Shown here in pieces: positions 32,535 through 41,489 of a stretch of 64,000 bases of DNA (within the stretch, counting starts at the first letter, position 1; every line of letters starts with the position of its first letter). The position numbers and the translations under genes were made by a program. This DNA comes from DATLYH01 sp035575035 (GTDB taxonomy: Bacteria; Planctomycetota; Planctomycetia; Gemmatales; Gemmataceae), in contig DATLYH010000182.1 in the NCBI GenBank assembly GCA_035575035.1, positions 1 to 64,000 of the forward strand. The letters are read 5' to 3'. Below the pieces are notes generated by a model that had not been told where the DNA came from, did not search any database, and saw only the letters and a list, made by a program, of their open reading frames with translations.

Positions 32535-35500
32535 ATGGAACGTTGCAAGCAATGCCAGGACCTGATGCTGGAATACCTCTACGACCTGCTCGAAGGGGCC
32601 GAGCGCCAGGAATTTTTGGACCACCTGGGCCAGTGTGCCGCCTGCCAGGCTGCCCTGGAGCGCGCCCGAGGTCAGCAGAAACTGCTGGCTGCCGCCGCCC
32701 GCATGCCATTCCCCGAGGTTCGCTTTGAGCCGCCTCGGACCGAGCCCGCCGCACCGACCGTCTCGGCAGTTGTGGTGAAGATGCCCTCTCGCCGGAGGTG
32801 GGTCCATTGGGCTGTTGCTGCCGGCATCCTGATCGCCGCGGTTGGTCTGGTCCTCCCGGGTGCCCATCACTGGAATCAGTACGCCGCCGCCCGCCGGATC
32901 GTGGATGAGCACCAGGCCGCCGTGGCCCACATCCAGCGCGATCTGGCCGGCGTCCGGGAGCAGCTGAACCGCTTACCCCAGTTGCGGCAGGAACGGCTGA
33001 ATGAGGTGGAAAACCAGGTCCGCGAGCGGCAGCTCAAGCTCGATGTCCGCGGCCCCCGCACCGTGCAGCCCGGCGCACCCAACGAGTACCGCATCGCGGC
33101 CAAGAACCTCAACGATCAGGTGGTGTCGGCACGGGCCGATGTCCGCATCCGCGACCAAAACCGCAACATCGTCTACGAGGAAAAGGGAATCGTCCTCGAG
33201 GGGGAGCATCGCCTCATCCTGCCGCGCGACCTGCCGTTGCCGCCCGGCACCCAGCTGGCATTGGAGGTGGCCGCTCGCCGCGAGGGAGGACCGCCCAGCC
33301 AGGTGCACGCCGCGCTGGAGTTGGCCCCGCCGCTCTACCTCACCCATCTGACCACCGATAAGCCGATGTACCAACCCGGCGAGACGGTCCGCTTCCGCTC
33401 GCTGACGCTGGAGCGCTTCAGCCTTCGGCCGCCCGAAGCCCGCCGGCCCCAGGAGCCCCCCTTCCACCTGATCTACACCCTCACCCGGCCGACCGGCGAG
33501 GAAGCGGTCATCGCCACCGGGACCTTCGACCATCTGTTGCAGGAGGATCCCCAAACCCGCGCCCGCTCGGAAATCCGGGGACCTGACGGCCAGCCGATCC
33601 GCGGCATCGGCACCGGCGAATGGCTGATCCCGCCGAATGCCGACGGTGGCGAGTACACCCTGACCGTGCGTGAAGCATCCGGCCGGTTCCCGCCGCAGCA
33701 GCGTAAGTTCCTCGTCAATCGTTACCAGCCGCACCGCCTTAACAAGGAACTCGACTACGCCCGCAAGTCGTATGGCCCCGGCGAGGAGGTGGTAGCCGTC
33801 TGCAAGGCCAGCCGCGCCGAGGGCGGCCCGGTCGCTAACCGCCCCGTCGAGGCCACCGTGCTGATCGACGGCAAGACCTACGGCGCCGACGGCCGGGAGA
33901 GCGATCGGCCGATTCTCTTCCGCACCGACGACCAGGGCAAGGTCGAGGTCCGCTTCCGCCTGCCGGCCGTGATTGAGAAGGGGCAGGCCAGTCTGTCGGT
34001 CAAGTTCAACGACGGCGCCGGCCCTGAGCCGATCACCCGGCCAATACCCATCGTCCTGAAGAAGCTGCACGTCGAATTTTTCCCCGAGGGGGGCGATCTG
34101 GTAGCCGGGGCGCCCAACCGTGTCTACTTCCAGGTTCGCAGCACCCTCGGCAAGCCGGCCGACCTGAAAGGGCGCCTTGTTGATCAGGACGGCAACATCG
34201 TGGCCGAGGGAGTCGAGACCCTCACCGACAAGGAGAATCCCGGCGTCAATCAGGGCCAAGGTGTCTTCACCTTCACGCCGCAGCCCGGCCGCCGCTATGA
34301 GCTGAAGATCGATTCGCCCGCCGGCATCGAGGGCCGTTATCTGCTCCCCGAGGTGAAGGAAGACGGCGTGGTGTTAAGCATTCCCGGCGGCGTGTTCCGG
34401 GCCGACGAGCCGATCCGTGTCGTGCTGCACAGCCCCGGCCGGAAGCGGACGCTCCTGGTGGGCAGCTACTGCCGCGGCCGGCTGCTCGACCATCGGACCG
34501 TGACCGCCCGCCCGGATGGGCCGACCGAGGTGGTCCTGAAGCCGGCCAGCGTCGGTGGTGTCTACCGCGTGACCGTCTTCGAGGAACGGCCCGGCCCCGG
34601 CGACCGCCGCGAGTTTGTCCCCCTGGCCGAGCGCCTGGTCTATCGCAGGCCGCCCCAGCGGCTGGAGCTGGCCCTGCACCCGGACAAGAAGCAGTATGTC
34701 CCCGGCGACACGGTTCGGCTGTCGGTGACCGGCGCGACCGAGGACGACCGCCCGGCCCCGGCCATCGTCATGCTGGCGGTGGTGGACAAGAGTGTGCTGA
34801 CCCTGGCCGATGAGAAAACGCGCCGGTCGATGCCGACCCACTTCTACCTGACCACCGAGGTGCGCAAGGCGGAGGACCTGGAGTACGCCGACTTCCTGCT
34901 TACCGCCCATCCGCGGGCCCCGGAGGCGCTTGATTTGCTCCTGGGCACGCAGGGCTGGCGCCGCTTCGCCGAGCAGAACCCCGACCAGTTCCGGCAGAAG
35001 TACGGTGACGAGGCCGAGCGCCTGCTGACGGCCATCGGCCAGTCGCGGCCGGAGACGCCGCTGGTGGTGACGGGCCAGCCCGGCCCGGAGACCCGCGCCT
35101 TCGAACAGCGGGAAAAACTACGGGTGCAGGAAGAGATCCAGAAGGAGCACGCCCGGCTGGTGGAGCAACTCAACGCCGCTCAGCAGCAACTGGCGGCCGT
35201 CCAGCGGGACACTGAATACCTGGCCGCCGCCGACGCCGTGGGGCGCTATGAGAAGATGGCACGGACACTGCGCCAGCTGGGAGGGCTGCTGCTGGCCGTG
35301 GCTTTGGCGGTGGCGGCTGTGGCATGCCTGATCGTGGGCATCCGGCGTAGCCCGGTTCGTGGTGTGCTCGCCGGCGGCGCCGTTTTGGGTGTGCTGTCTG
35401 TGGTCGTGATCGTGTTGCTATTCAACCAGCGCGAGGGCCCGATGCAGATGGCCAAGGAGGCGGCATCGCTTGGCGCGGCCGGCGTAGACGACGCGCGGGT

Positions 35501-38150
35501 GGAAGCGTACGCCCGGATGAAGCCGCCGGAGGAGGCGCCGCTGGCGGCGGAGGCCGAGGGCGATCGCCCGGTTAAAATGATGGTCGAGATTAGGAGAGAC
35601 AACCCGGACCGACCCAGGAGCGCCACCGGCGCCGCCCCGCCCCCCACAGCCCCGGCTCCTGATATGATGCCGATCCGCAAGCTTCACATGGATGCCTTGA
35701 AGAAGGCGCCCAAGGAGACTAAGGAAGATAGGGCCCTCCTTGAACGACTTTTCCGCGAGGATGCAGGCAAGGCCCGCCCCAGGCTCGATGAGGCAGACGA
35801 TCTCGCCCGCAGGAGAGGCGAGCAGCGGCAGGCGAATATCCGAGATGAAAAGGCGAGACTGCAAGAGGAGGCGCGGCGCCGCCTGGCCAAAGAGTTCCAG
35901 CCCATGCTGCGCGAAGCCGGCGGCGGTAGGGGGGAACGCGGACCGGCCCCGGCGTTACCCTTCATCGTCCGCCAGTACGCCCACCGCCACCAGCCGGGCC
36001 CCGACGGCGAGCGCTCCGTCTTCACCGAGACGGTCTACTGGCACCCCGTCCTGGTCCTGCCCGACGGCAAGGCCGAGGTGCAGTTCGACCTGTCCGACTC
36101 GGTGACCACGTTCGAGGTGACGGCCTACGGCCACACCCTCGACGGCCGGCTCGGCGCCGCCACCGCCACCATCCAATCCCGGCTGCCGTTCACCCTGGAG
36201 CCGCGCGTGCCGATCGAGGTCACCGCCAGCGACAAGATCGACCTCCCCGTCAGTATCGCCAACAACACCCCCGAGCCGCGCGAGGTCGCCTTCCGCGTTG
36301 AGCACCCCGGCCTGAAACTGCTCGACGGCAAGTCCCACGACCGACTCACTCTCGCCGGCGACAGCCGGACCCGCCGCATCCTTCGTTTCCAGCCGGCCAT
36401 CATCGAAGGGCAGGCCGAGGTCCTCATTGAGGGCAAGACCGAGCCGTTCGCCGCCGACCGCGTGCGCCGCAGCTTCCAGGTGGTGCCCGAGGGCTTCCCG
36501 GTGGTCGGCTCCAAGAGCGACCTGCTCGAAGGAGCCGCCATCAATGAGGTGGTCCTCCCCGAGACCTGGGTGCCGGGAACGCTCAAGTGCCAGGTGCAGG
36601 TCTATCCGTCCACGCTGGCCTCGTTGCAAAAGGGGCTGGAATCGCTGCTCCGTGAGCCGCACGGCTGCTTCGAGCAAACCTCGACCAGCAACTATCCCAA
36701 CCTGCTGATCCTCGACTACCTGCGCGAGAGCGACCTGGCCCGGCCGGAGATCGACCGCCGGGCTCGCGACCTGCTCGCCCGCGGCTACCAGAAGTTGATC
36801 TCCTTCGAGTGCCAGAACCCCGCCAAGGGGACGAAGGAAGGTTACGAGTGGTTCGGCGGCACCGCTCCGCCGCACGAGGCGCTGACCGCCTACGGCCTGC
36901 TCCAGTTCCGCGACATGGCCCGCGTCCATGACGTGGACCCGGTCATGGTCGAGCGCACCCGCCAGTATCTGATGAATCAGCGCGACGGCCGGGGCGGCTT
37001 CAAGCGCAACCCGCGCGCCCTGGACACCTTCGGCCGGGCCCCGGATGACATCACCAATGCCTATATCGTCTGGGCGCTGACCGAAAGCGGCCAGGAAGAT
37101 GACGTGAGCAAGGAACTGGCGGTGCTGACCGAGCAGGCCAAGGCGTCGAAGGACCCGTACTTCATCAGCCTGGTGGCCAACAGTCTGCTGAACCGCGACC
37201 AGGCAGGCACGGCGGTCGCCTTGCTGAAGGCGGTGGCGGCGGCGCAGAAGCCGGACGGCCACCTCGACGCCGAGCGGACCAGCATCACCGGCTCAGGCGG
37301 GCGCGACCTGCAAATCGAGACGACGGCCCTGGCGGTACTCGGCTGGCTGAAGGCCAATCGCCCTGCCGACTTCAACACGCCCATCCAGAACGCGATCCGC
37401 TGGATCGGTCAGCAGCGCGGCGGCTTCGGCGGCTTCGGCTCAACCCAATCGACCATCCTGGCCCTGAAGGCCCTGATTGCTTACACTCGGGCCAACAAAC
37501 GGCCAGTGGAGCCGGGCGAGCTGCGGCTCGTCATCGGCGAGCAGGAGGTGGCGAAGCTGGCCTTCGGCACCGATGCGGTGGAAGCGCTGACCCTCAACCT
37601 GCCCGAGCCGGAGAAACACCTGCGGCCGGGTTCGAACCGGGTGCGCATCGAGGTCACGGGCCGGAACGTCTTCCCCTACACGCTGGCCTGGTCGTACCAA
37701 ACATTGAAACCGGCCAGCGCCGAGGGCTGCCCGGTGCGCCTGAGCACCACCCTGGATCGCACCACGGCCAACGAGGGCGACGCCGTCCGGCTGACGGTGA
37801 CGCTGGCGAACGTCAGCGGCAAGGGGCAGGGGATGACCGTAGCGATCATCGGACTGCCGGGCGGGCTGACAGTGCCGGAGAGTCTGAAGCAGCTCAAGGA
37901 GCACTGCCTGCTGCGCGATAACGACACCAAGCCCGGGTTGATCAGCGCCTTTGAGATCCGCGGCCGGGAGTTGGTGCTCTACTGGCGCGACCTGGCCCCC
38001 GGCCAGAAGATCGAGGTGCCGATCGACCTGGAGTGCCGCCTGCCGGGAGAGTACCGCGGCCCCGCCAGCCGGGCCTACCTGTACTACAACGCCGACCACA
38101 AGCACTGGGTCGATCCGCTGCGGATGGTCATCAAGCCCGGCGCGGAATAG
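32535..38150 (+). CDS. Anti-sigma zinc finger fused to alpha-2-macroglobulin
   Basis: A 1,871-residue protein with an unusual architecture. Residues 1-45 are a zf-HC2 anti-sigma finger (Cys4, Cys7, His30, Cys34, Cys37). A membrane helix is at about 90-108. The exported body then has a macroglobulin MG2 start (LTTDKPMYQPGETVRFRSL). A helical hairpin (917-937 and 943-963) crosses the membrane twice, followed by a charged, Ala/Arg-rich linker and the A2M core. The thioester motif GCFEQTS has Cys1378 and Gln1381, followed by the alpha/alpha toroid (DGRGGFKRNPRALDTFGRAP) and a receptor-like C-terminal domain. Bacterial A2Ms normally trap proteases in the periplasm and are lipoproteins; here the anchor is an anti-sigma factor. 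ATG 32535 has GGGAG seven bases upstream. Confidence 0.95.
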   Translation: MERCKQCQDLMLEYLYDLLEGAERQEFLDHLGQCAACQAALERARGQQKLLAAAARMPFPEVRFEPPRTEPAAPTVSAVVVKMPSRRRWVHWAVAAGILIAAVGLVLPGAHHWNQYAAARRIVDEHQAAVAHIQRDLAGVREQLNRLPQLRQERLNEVENQVRERQLKLDVRGPRTVQPGAPNEYRIAAKNLNDQVVSARADVRIRDQNRNIVYEEKGIVLEGEHRLILPRDLPLPPGTQLALEVAARREGGPPSQVHAALELAPPLYLTHLTTDKPMYQPGETVRFRSLTLERFSLRPPEARRPQEPPFHLIYTLTRPTGEEAVIATGTFDHLLQEDPQTRARSEIRGPDGQPIRGIGTGEWLIPPNADGGEYTLTVREASGRFPPQQRKFLVNRYQPHRLNKELDYARKSYGPGEEVVAVCKASRAEGGPVANRPVEATVLIDGKTYGADGRESDRPILFRTDDQGKVEVRFRLPAVIEKGQASLSVKFNDGAGPEPITRPIPIVLKKLHVEFFPEGGDLVAGAPNRVYFQVRSTLGKPADLKGRLVDQDGNIVAEGVETLTDKENPGVNQGQGVFTFTPQPGRRYELKIDSPAGIEGRYLLPEVKEDGVVLSIPGGVFRADEPIRVVLHSPGRKRTLLVGSYCRGRLLDHRTVTARPDGPTEVVLKPASVGGVYRVTVFEERPGPGDRREFVPLAERLVYRRPPQRLELALHPDKKQYVPGDTVRLSVTGATEDDRPAPAIVMLAVVDKSVLTLADEKTRRSMPTHFYLTTEVRKAEDLEYADFLLTAHPRAPEALDLLLGTQGWRRFAEQNPDQFRQKYGDEAERLLTAIGQSRPETPLVVTGQPGPETRAFEQREKLRVQEEIQKEHARLVEQLNAAQQQLAAVQRDTEYLAAADAVGRYEKMARTLRQLGGLLLAVALAVAAVACLIVGIRRSPVRGVLAGGAVLGVLSVVVIVLLFNQREGPMQMAKEAASLGAAGVDDARVEAYARMKPPEEAPLAAEAEGDRPVKMMVEIRRDNPDRPRSATGAAPPPTAPAPDMMPIRKLHMDALKKAPKETKEDRALLERLFREDAGKARPRLDEADDLARRRGEQRQANIRDEKARLQEEARRRLAKEFQPMLREAGGGRGERGPAPALPFIVRQYAHRHQPGPDGERSVFTETVYWHPVLVLPDGKAEVQFDLSDSVTTFEVTAYGHTLDGRLGAATATIQSRLPFTLEPRVPIEVTASDKIDLPVSIANNTPEPREVAFRVEHPGLKLLDGKSHDRLTLAGDSRTRRILRFQPAIIEGQAEVLIEGKTEPFAADRVRRSFQVVPEGFPVVGSKSDLLEGAAINEVVLPETWVPGTLKCQVQVYPSTLASLQKGLESLLREPHGCFEQTSTSNYPNLLILDYLRESDLARPEIDRRARDLLARGYQKLISFECQNPAKGTKEGYEWFGGTAPPHEALTAYGLLQFRDMARVHDVDPVMVERTRQYLMNQRDGRGGFKRNPRALDTFGRAPDDITNAYIVWALTESGQEDDVSKELAVLTEQAKASKDPYFISLVANSLLNRDQAGTAVALLKAVAAAQKPDGHLDAERTSITGSGGRDLQIETTALAVLGWLKANRPADFNTPIQNAIRWIGQQRGGFGGFGSTQSTILALKALIAYTRANKRPVEPGELRLVIGEQEVAKLAFGTDAVEALTLNLPEPEKHLRPGSNRVRIEVTGRNVFPYTLAWSYQTLKPASAEGCPVRLSTTLDRTTANEGDAVRLTVTLANVSGKGQGMTVAIIGLPGGLTVPESLKQLKEHCLLRDNDTKPGLISAFEIRGRELVLYWRDLAPGQKIEVPIDLECRLPGEYRGPASRAYLYYNADHKHWVDPLRMVIKPGAE

Positions 38151-38341
38151 AAAGGCATGGTGGCGTTGATGAGCATCCAGACGCAACGGGAATGAGAAGC
38201 CACCCAATAGCTCGCCACTGATGCGCACGTCCGGGAGTTAAGCTAGCGGTCGCTCCGGAGTCTGCTCAAGCAACTCAGGGAAGAGATCGCGCGTTTCGAG
38301 GCATGGAGCACGGCTAAGAACTGAACCCAGGAGGTTCCATC

Positions 38342-38593
38342 ATGCTCCGAGAGCAGCTTTATGACCTGCTGCACCGGAGGCCCTTCCAGCCGTTCCGTGT
38401 CCACCTGAAAGACGGACGGGTCTTTGAGATCCATTACCCCGAGATCAATCTGCTCGGGCAGAGTTTCATTGAGATAGGCATCCCGGAACCCGATAATCCG
38501 GACCCGTTCGCGGAGCGTACCGTGTTTGTGCTCCTGTCTCAGATCCAGCAAGTGGAACCGTTATCAGGGGCAGCTTCATCGACCTCGCCGTGA
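38342..38593 (+). CDS. Small planctomycete protein, HPFxPFRxHL family
   Basis: An 83-residue soluble protein: MLREQLYDLLHRRPFQPFRV followed by HLKDGRVFEIHYPEINLLGQ, a helix then a beta sheet, in a style shared with many short planctomycete proteins. AGGAGG lies eight bases before the ATG. It is followed 10 bp later by a clear paralogue (HPFQPLRLHLTNGIVFEIGH), so a tandem duplication has occurred. No catalytic residues or membrane segments are visible; a regulatory or binding role is possible. Function unknown. Confidence 0.8.
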   Translation: MLREQLYDLLHRRPFQPFRVHLKDGRVFEIHYPEINLLGQSFIEIGIPEPDNPDPFAERTVFVLLSQIQQVEPLSGAASSTSP

Positions 38594-38603
38594 GGGATTC
38601 CGC

Positions 38604-38843
38604 GTGCGCCCGGATGACCTGCGTGATCTGCTGCGCCGGCACCCTTTCCAACCGTTGCGCCTGCATCTCACCAACGGCATCGTATTCGAGATCGGTCACC
38701 CAGACATGGCTGTGGTTGAGCGTTCTACCATCAAGCTCATCCTGCCGTCGGTCCCGGGAACGGAACGGGAAGCGGTCATTGCCCTGCTTCATGTGGTATG
38801 GGTTGAAACCATCATCCTCACCGCTGGCCCACCTACCTCCTGA
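38604..38843 (+). CDS. Small planctomycete protein, paralogue of upstream gene
   Basis: A 79-residue protein starting at GTG 38604 (VRPDDLRDLLRRHPFQPLRL), with GAGGG located eight bases before the start. HLTNGIVFEIGHPDMAVVER matches the upstream protein's HLKDGRVFEIHYPEINLLGQ at the same position, and both end with a strand near the C-terminus (LHVVWVETI). The two genes are separated by 10 bp and must be cotranscribed. The ATG in other frames gives no sensible product. Function unknown. Confidence 0.75.
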   Translation: MRPDDLRDLLRRHPFQPLRLHLTNGIVFEIGHPDMAVVERSTIKLILPSVPGTEREAVIALLHVVWVETIILTAGPPTS

Positions 38844-38920
38844 ACAGTCTGCGCGTATCCAGATAAAGTTCCTTCCCCAACCCGAAATAAAGCTACCGGA
38901 GCGCTAGGAAGAGGCCCCCG

Positions 38921-40783
38921 TCAATCGTTCTCCCTTTTAATGTGCAGCGCTCGTGCACCGAGGCGGGCCAGAAAGCGCACCTTCTGCTCTGTTGATAACT
39001 CGTCGATGTAACGGTCCCGCACCGCCTCGATCCAGCGACAAGGGCGCTTGCCGTAGTCGGTCACCACCCGCGTCAGCACCGGCCCGGGATGAGCAAGCGC
39101 GTTCTGGATGCCGGCCTCCAGATCGGCGGTGGTCAGGACCTCGTTGTAGCCGACTCCCAGTCCCTGCGCCAGCGCCCGGTAGTCGAGCCGGGCCAGGATG
39201 GTGGCCGTGGTCCGCAGGTAGGCCGACTTCTGCAAGGTCTGCATGTAGTGATAAGCCTGGTCGTCCAGGACAAAGACCTTGATCGGCAGGCATTCCCGGG
39301 CAGCGGTCGAAAGCTCCATCGCCGACATCAGGAAGCTGCCGTCGCCGATCAGCACCACCGTCTGCCGGCCAGGAAAGACCTTCTGGGCGCCCAGGGCCGC
39401 CGGGATCGTCCAGCCCATCGCCTGGTTGTCGGTTGGGTTGAAGTAGGTGCGCGGCTGGACGACGGTGAACGCCTCAGCCGCCCAGTGCTCCGCCTGGGTC
39501 GCATCCACGAACACCAGCGCGTCGGGGCACGTCAGCCGCCGCAGGGCCAGGATCAACGCCATCGGGTCGGCGCCGCACTTGCCATAGACCTCGCGGTACT
39601 TCCGGCAGTCATCGCGCTTCCAGGCGGCAATACGGGCGGCCAGCTTGCCGTCGGCCGGGCGGCGCAGCAGATCGGCGCTCTCCAGCAGCCCGGCCAGAAA
39701 GACACCAGCGTCGGCATGGACGCAGACCTCCGCCTTGATCACCCGCCCCAGGTTGTCCGGGTTAGCATCCACATGGATGACAGGGCGCTTCGGGATCGAG
39801 TAAAACCCGGTGGACACCTCGCTGTAGCGGACGCCGATCGCCAGGACCAGGTCCACATCCTTGAAGGCCAGCTGGGCGGTGTGCGTCCCTTGCGGCCCGT
39901 AGCCCCAGCCGACGGCGAGCGGGTGGCATTCCGAGATGCACCCCTTGCCGGAAACACTCGTGGCCACCGGTGCCTGGAGCAGCTCCGCGACCCGGGCCAG
40001 CTCCTCTGAGTAGTTCATGCAGCCGAGCCCCGCGTAGATGCCGATCCGCAGTCGGCGGTCGGCCAGCCGGGCCACGGCGCACCGGAACGCCTCCTCGTCA
40101 AAGGGGAGGCCGGGCGGCGGCAACGGCGGCGAGTGGTACTTGTGGGTGGCGATGAACAGCGGGTAGGGAATCACCATCGCTACCGGGCCGGGCTCCCCCG
40201 AACAGGCCAAGGCGAAAGCCTGCCGCACTGCGAGGGGGATCTCGGCCGGGTGGCAGACGGCGATGACCTCCTTGGTGACCGGCCGGGCCAGGCCCACCGG
40301 CGGCAGCTCATGGACCTGGAACGGTTTGTACTTGGCGCCGCGGGCCACGTCGGTCACGATGCAGACAAGCGGCACGCTGTCGAGCAGGGCCTCGCCGATG
40401 CCGCTGAGCGAGTTGGTCAGGCCGGGACCGGGCACGACGCAAAGCACGCCGGGCTTGCCGGTGCTGCGGGCGTAGCCGTCGGCCATGCACGCCGCCGAGA
40501 ATTCGTGGGTGCATAGCAGGTAGGGGAGGCACTTCGATTTCATCGTGTCCCACAACTCGTTGTTCTGCGCCCCCGGGATGCCGTAGACGCACTCGGTCCC
40601 CTCCAGGAGCAAGGTCTCGACTAGGGCCTCCGCCCCGGTCATCGACCCGGAGACCCAGCCGCTGTGCTCCTTGGCCTGCCCCGCAGTCCGGCGCAGCCCG
40701 GCCGAGGCGGGGCGCGGCAGTGCCGCGATACAACCAGCCGCCACCGTCTTGAGGAGATCCCGGCGCGACAGGGGAGGATTCAT
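38921..40783 (-). CDS. Tat-exported thiamine-diphosphate enzyme (acetolactate-synthase-like)
   Basis: A 620-residue ThDP-dependent enzyme of the acetolactate synthase/pyruvate oxidase group. The catalytic glutamate loop is present as CTHEFSAACMADGYARSTG, the central domain reads ILALRR...DATQAEHW, and the ThDP pyrophosphate loop begins VVLIGDGSFLMSAMELSTAA. The Asn of the GDG...NN motif is Asp in VFVLDDQAYHY. The N-terminus carries a twin-arginine signal: MNPPLSRRDLLKTVAAGCIA with Arg7 and Arg8, so the folded protein is probably exported with its cofactor. GGAG precedes ATG 40783. The substrate is not evident, and no flavin-domain partner is adjacent. Confidence 0.93.
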   Translation of the reverse strand: MNPPLSRRDLLKTVAAGCIAALPRPASAGLRRTAGQAKEHSGWVSGSMTGAEALVETLLLEGTECVYGIPGAQNNELWDTMKSKCLPYLLCTHEFSAACMADGYARSTGKPGVLCVVPGPGLTNSLSGIGEALLDSVPLVCIVTDVARGAKYKPFQVHELPPVGLARPVTKEVIAVCHPAEIPLAVRQAFALACSGEPGPVAMVIPYPLFIATHKYHSPPLPPPGLPFDEEAFRCAVARLADRRLRIGIYAGLGCMNYSEELARVAELLQAPVATSVSGKGCISECHPLAVGWGYGPQGTHTAQLAFKDVDLVLAIGVRYSEVSTGFYSIPKRPVIHVDANPDNLGRVIKAEVCVHADAGVFLAGLLESADLLRRPADGKLAARIAAWKRDDCRKYREVYGKCGADPMALILALRRLTCPDALVFVDATQAEHWAAEAFTVVQPRTYFNPTDNQAMGWTIPAALGAQKVFPGRQTVVLIGDGSFLMSAMELSTAARECLPIKVFVLDDQAYHYMQTLQKSAYLRTTATILARLDYRALAQGLGVGYNEVLTTADLEAGIQNALAHPGPVLTRVVTDYGKRPCRWIEAVRDRYIDELSTEQKVRFLARLGARALHIKREND

Positions 40784-41489
40784 GAAGACTCCGGCGGTGA
40801 GGGTTGGAGGGTAGGCGACGCGCAGAACAAGTCCGTAATCTTATCGGATAGGAACGAGCTTTCCTTGAACCGTACCTGGGACGGATTAGCAGTTCATCCC
40901 ATGAGAAACGAGGTGCGGGATGATCAGGTTAAGCTGCCTGGATTGAGGAAGGCCTTACGGTAGAGGTTCGGGTACAGTCGGTCTTCAGGCTTCCCCGGTT
41001 TCGCTCTATCAGGCATGAGGTTTGCAAAGGAATGGTTTTGCGGAAGTCGCTGGAGCGTCAGCCTGTGGCCGGCATCAGTTGGTTGGTCGAGGCGCTGCGG
41101 GATGCACCGGCCCGCTCCCGCGGGCTGCTCGCTGGGCCGGGCACCGCCTCCGGCCGGCTGGTAAGGTCTGCCCATCAAAACGCCCGATATCTTTACCCCA
41201 AAAGGGGAAGCGCCTGGTGAGGACTTCTGCCGACTGGACAGGGAAGGGCGCAAGATCGCTCCCGGTTTATCCGTTATATTGCAGTTAGCCGGAGGGCCGT
41301 AGACAAGGAGAGCCCGGTCAGATCGAAGCGGGCGAGTCCCTTCCCACAGATAGCCCATCGGTTTCGCAGCGGGGCTCGCAGACGGGGAAACGGTTAGGGT
41401 GGGACTATCCTGTAGCCGTTTCCCGGCCAAAGGCCAGCGGACAGGGGCGTCCCCGGCCGTCCGGGTCTGCCGTGCGAGGTGATGTCACC
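40784..41489. other. Gene-free stretch with repeat copy
   Basis: About 700 bp without a supported gene between the ThDP enzyme and the ANTAR regulator. It contains one repeat-family copy at 41074-41140. A long minus-strand frame (40924-41430) has a Pro/Ser/Arg-rich, repeat-derived translation and no known domain. Confidence 0.55.
41074..41140. repeat. Repeat copy, TCAGTTGG...GCTCGCTGGGCCGG
   Basis: The start CATCAGTTGGTTGGTCGAGGC is nearly the same as the beginning of the repeat at 45185-45322 (GTCAGCTGGTCGGTCGAGGC), followed by a GGGATGCACCGGCCCGCTCC palindromic part and GGGCTGCTCGCTGGGCCGG. Confidence 0.65.

Noticed and set aside
32973..34259. Long minus-strand frame opposite the alpha-2-macroglobulin gene
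   Set aside because: It is a GC-rich antisense shadow with no domain; the plus frame has macroglobulin domains and the thioester.
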